Origin: Butyrivibrio sp. MC2021
GTDB taxonomy: Bacteria; Bacillota; Clostridia; Lachnospirales; Lachnospiraceae
DNA: 64,000 nucleotides
Direction: 5' to 3'
NCBI RefSeq assembly: GCF_000621605.1
Contig: NZ_KK211316.1
Location: forward strand, 1 to 64,000
Position numbers and translations under genes: made by a program. A model generated the notes under the pieces. The model made no database searches, was not told where the DNA came from, and saw only the letters and a program-made list of their open reading frames with translations. This document shows positions 63,617 through 64,000 of this stretch, in pieces. Position 1 is the first letter of the stretch, and every line of letters starts with the position of its first letter.

Positions 63617-64000
63617 ATGTTAAACATTCAAACAATTTCATTATTCGCGCTCATTGCTGTGATCATTATGATCATTGTCGCCGGTTACGTGAAAGCGCCT
63701 CCGGACAGAGCTTACATTATTTCAGGTATGAGAAAGACTCCAAGAATTCTTATCGGACGTGCGGGAATCAAGATCCCGTTTTTTGAAAGAGTCGATAAAT
63801 TATACCTTGGACAGATGACAGTTGATATTAAAACAGAACAGTCAGTTCCTACAAACGACTTCATCAATGTAAATGTTGACGCAGTTGCAAAAGTAAGAAT
63901 CGGTACCAGCGCAGAGGCAATTCAGCTGGCTGCCAAGAACTTCCTTAACAAGGATCCTGATCAGATTACAGAAGACCTTCAGGATTCATTACAGGGTAAC
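63617..64000 (+). CDS. Flotillin-like SPFH protein (partial, runs off the window)
   Basis: 128 codons are seen without a stop. An N-terminal membrane segment (LFALIAVIIMIIVAGYV) is followed by the SPFH domain: KAPPDRAYIISGMRKTPRILIGRAGIKIPFFERVDKL, then DFINVNVDAVAKVRIGTSAEAI. It matches the FloT/YuaG type, scaffolding membrane microdomains. GAGAGGATCTT precedes the ATG at 63617. Confidence 0.9.
   Translation, partial: MLNIQTISLFALIAVIIMIIVAGYVKAPPDRAYIISGMRKTPRILIGRAGIKIPFFERVDKLYLGQMTVDIKTEQSVPTNDFINVNVDAVAKVRIGTSAEAIQLAAKNFLNKDPDQITEDLQDSLQGN

Noticed and set aside
1..64000. tRNA or rRNA genes
   Set aside because: No rRNA-like or convincing cloverleaf sequence was recognised; a covariance search would be decisive for tRNAs.

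Overview
The window looks like a rumen or gut Lachnospiraceae genome, most like Butyrivibrio or Pseudobutyrivibrio. This is inferred from low G+C Firmicutes gene style, clear AGGAGG-type ribosome sites, a large secreted multi-module xylanase, intracellular xylo-oligosaccharide enzymes and a FASII operon using FabK. No rRNA or tRNA gene was recognised.

Layout. 1-1.65 kb: an IS110-superfamily (IS1111-like) insertion sequence with a structured non-coding region downstream of the transposase. 1.7-7.8 kb: a seven-module GH43/GH10 xylanase and a GH13 maltodextrin hydrolase. 8-19 kb: small and housekeeping genes, a broken old-yellow-enzyme gene, two secreted proteins, an FMN riboswitch controlling RibU plus a creatininase-family hydrolase, an unknown membrane gene pair, a HAD phosphatase and a HIT protein. 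19-26 kb: an EAL phosphodiesterase, a xylo-oligosaccharide set (GH10 lipoprotein, GH8, GH31) and a CheY. 26-30.3 kb: a wall-anchored MBG-like adhesin with its class B sortase. 30.5-33.6 kb: a solute-binding lipoprotein paired with a chemoreceptor. 33.6-43.3 kb: a compact operon acpP-fabK-fabD-fabG-fabF-accB-fabZ-accC-accD-accA plus an acyl-CoA ligase, with a divergent MerR regulator. 44.4-46.3 kb: a MATE pump and HU.

46.3-53.8 kb is a plasmid-type replication and partition locus: parA with a ribbon-helix-helix partner gene, about 2.2 kb of extremely A+T-rich gene-free DNA, about 15 iterons, a Rep_3-type initiator gene and a DUF815 AAA+ ATPase gene. Beside FASII, HU and pta genes this suggests a chromid or megaplasmid, although an integrated plasmid is possible. 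54-64 kb carries a nickel gene group (HypA-like, LarC, CobW-like GTPase), a second orphan solute-binding lipoprotein, a diguanylate cyclase, a second MATE pump, pta, two small or unknown genes and the start of a flotillin gene behind a possible yybP-ykoY-type leader.

The most unusual observation is that the origin iteron (core GGTGACNNAAAAAGGGAA) recurs, near exactly, in the fatty-acid operon. Two tandem copies lie just upstream of acpP, and further copies lie inside accB, accA (two) and the acyl-CoA ligase gene, in different reading frames. One more lies in the cobW-like gene. I saw no comparable copies elsewhere in the window by eye. A second short palindromic motif of the A+T-rich region, GTTATATAACATATATG, recurs exactly between the GH8 and GH31 genes. 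Together these suggest that replication or partition proteins bind at dispersed sites, including the FASII promoter.
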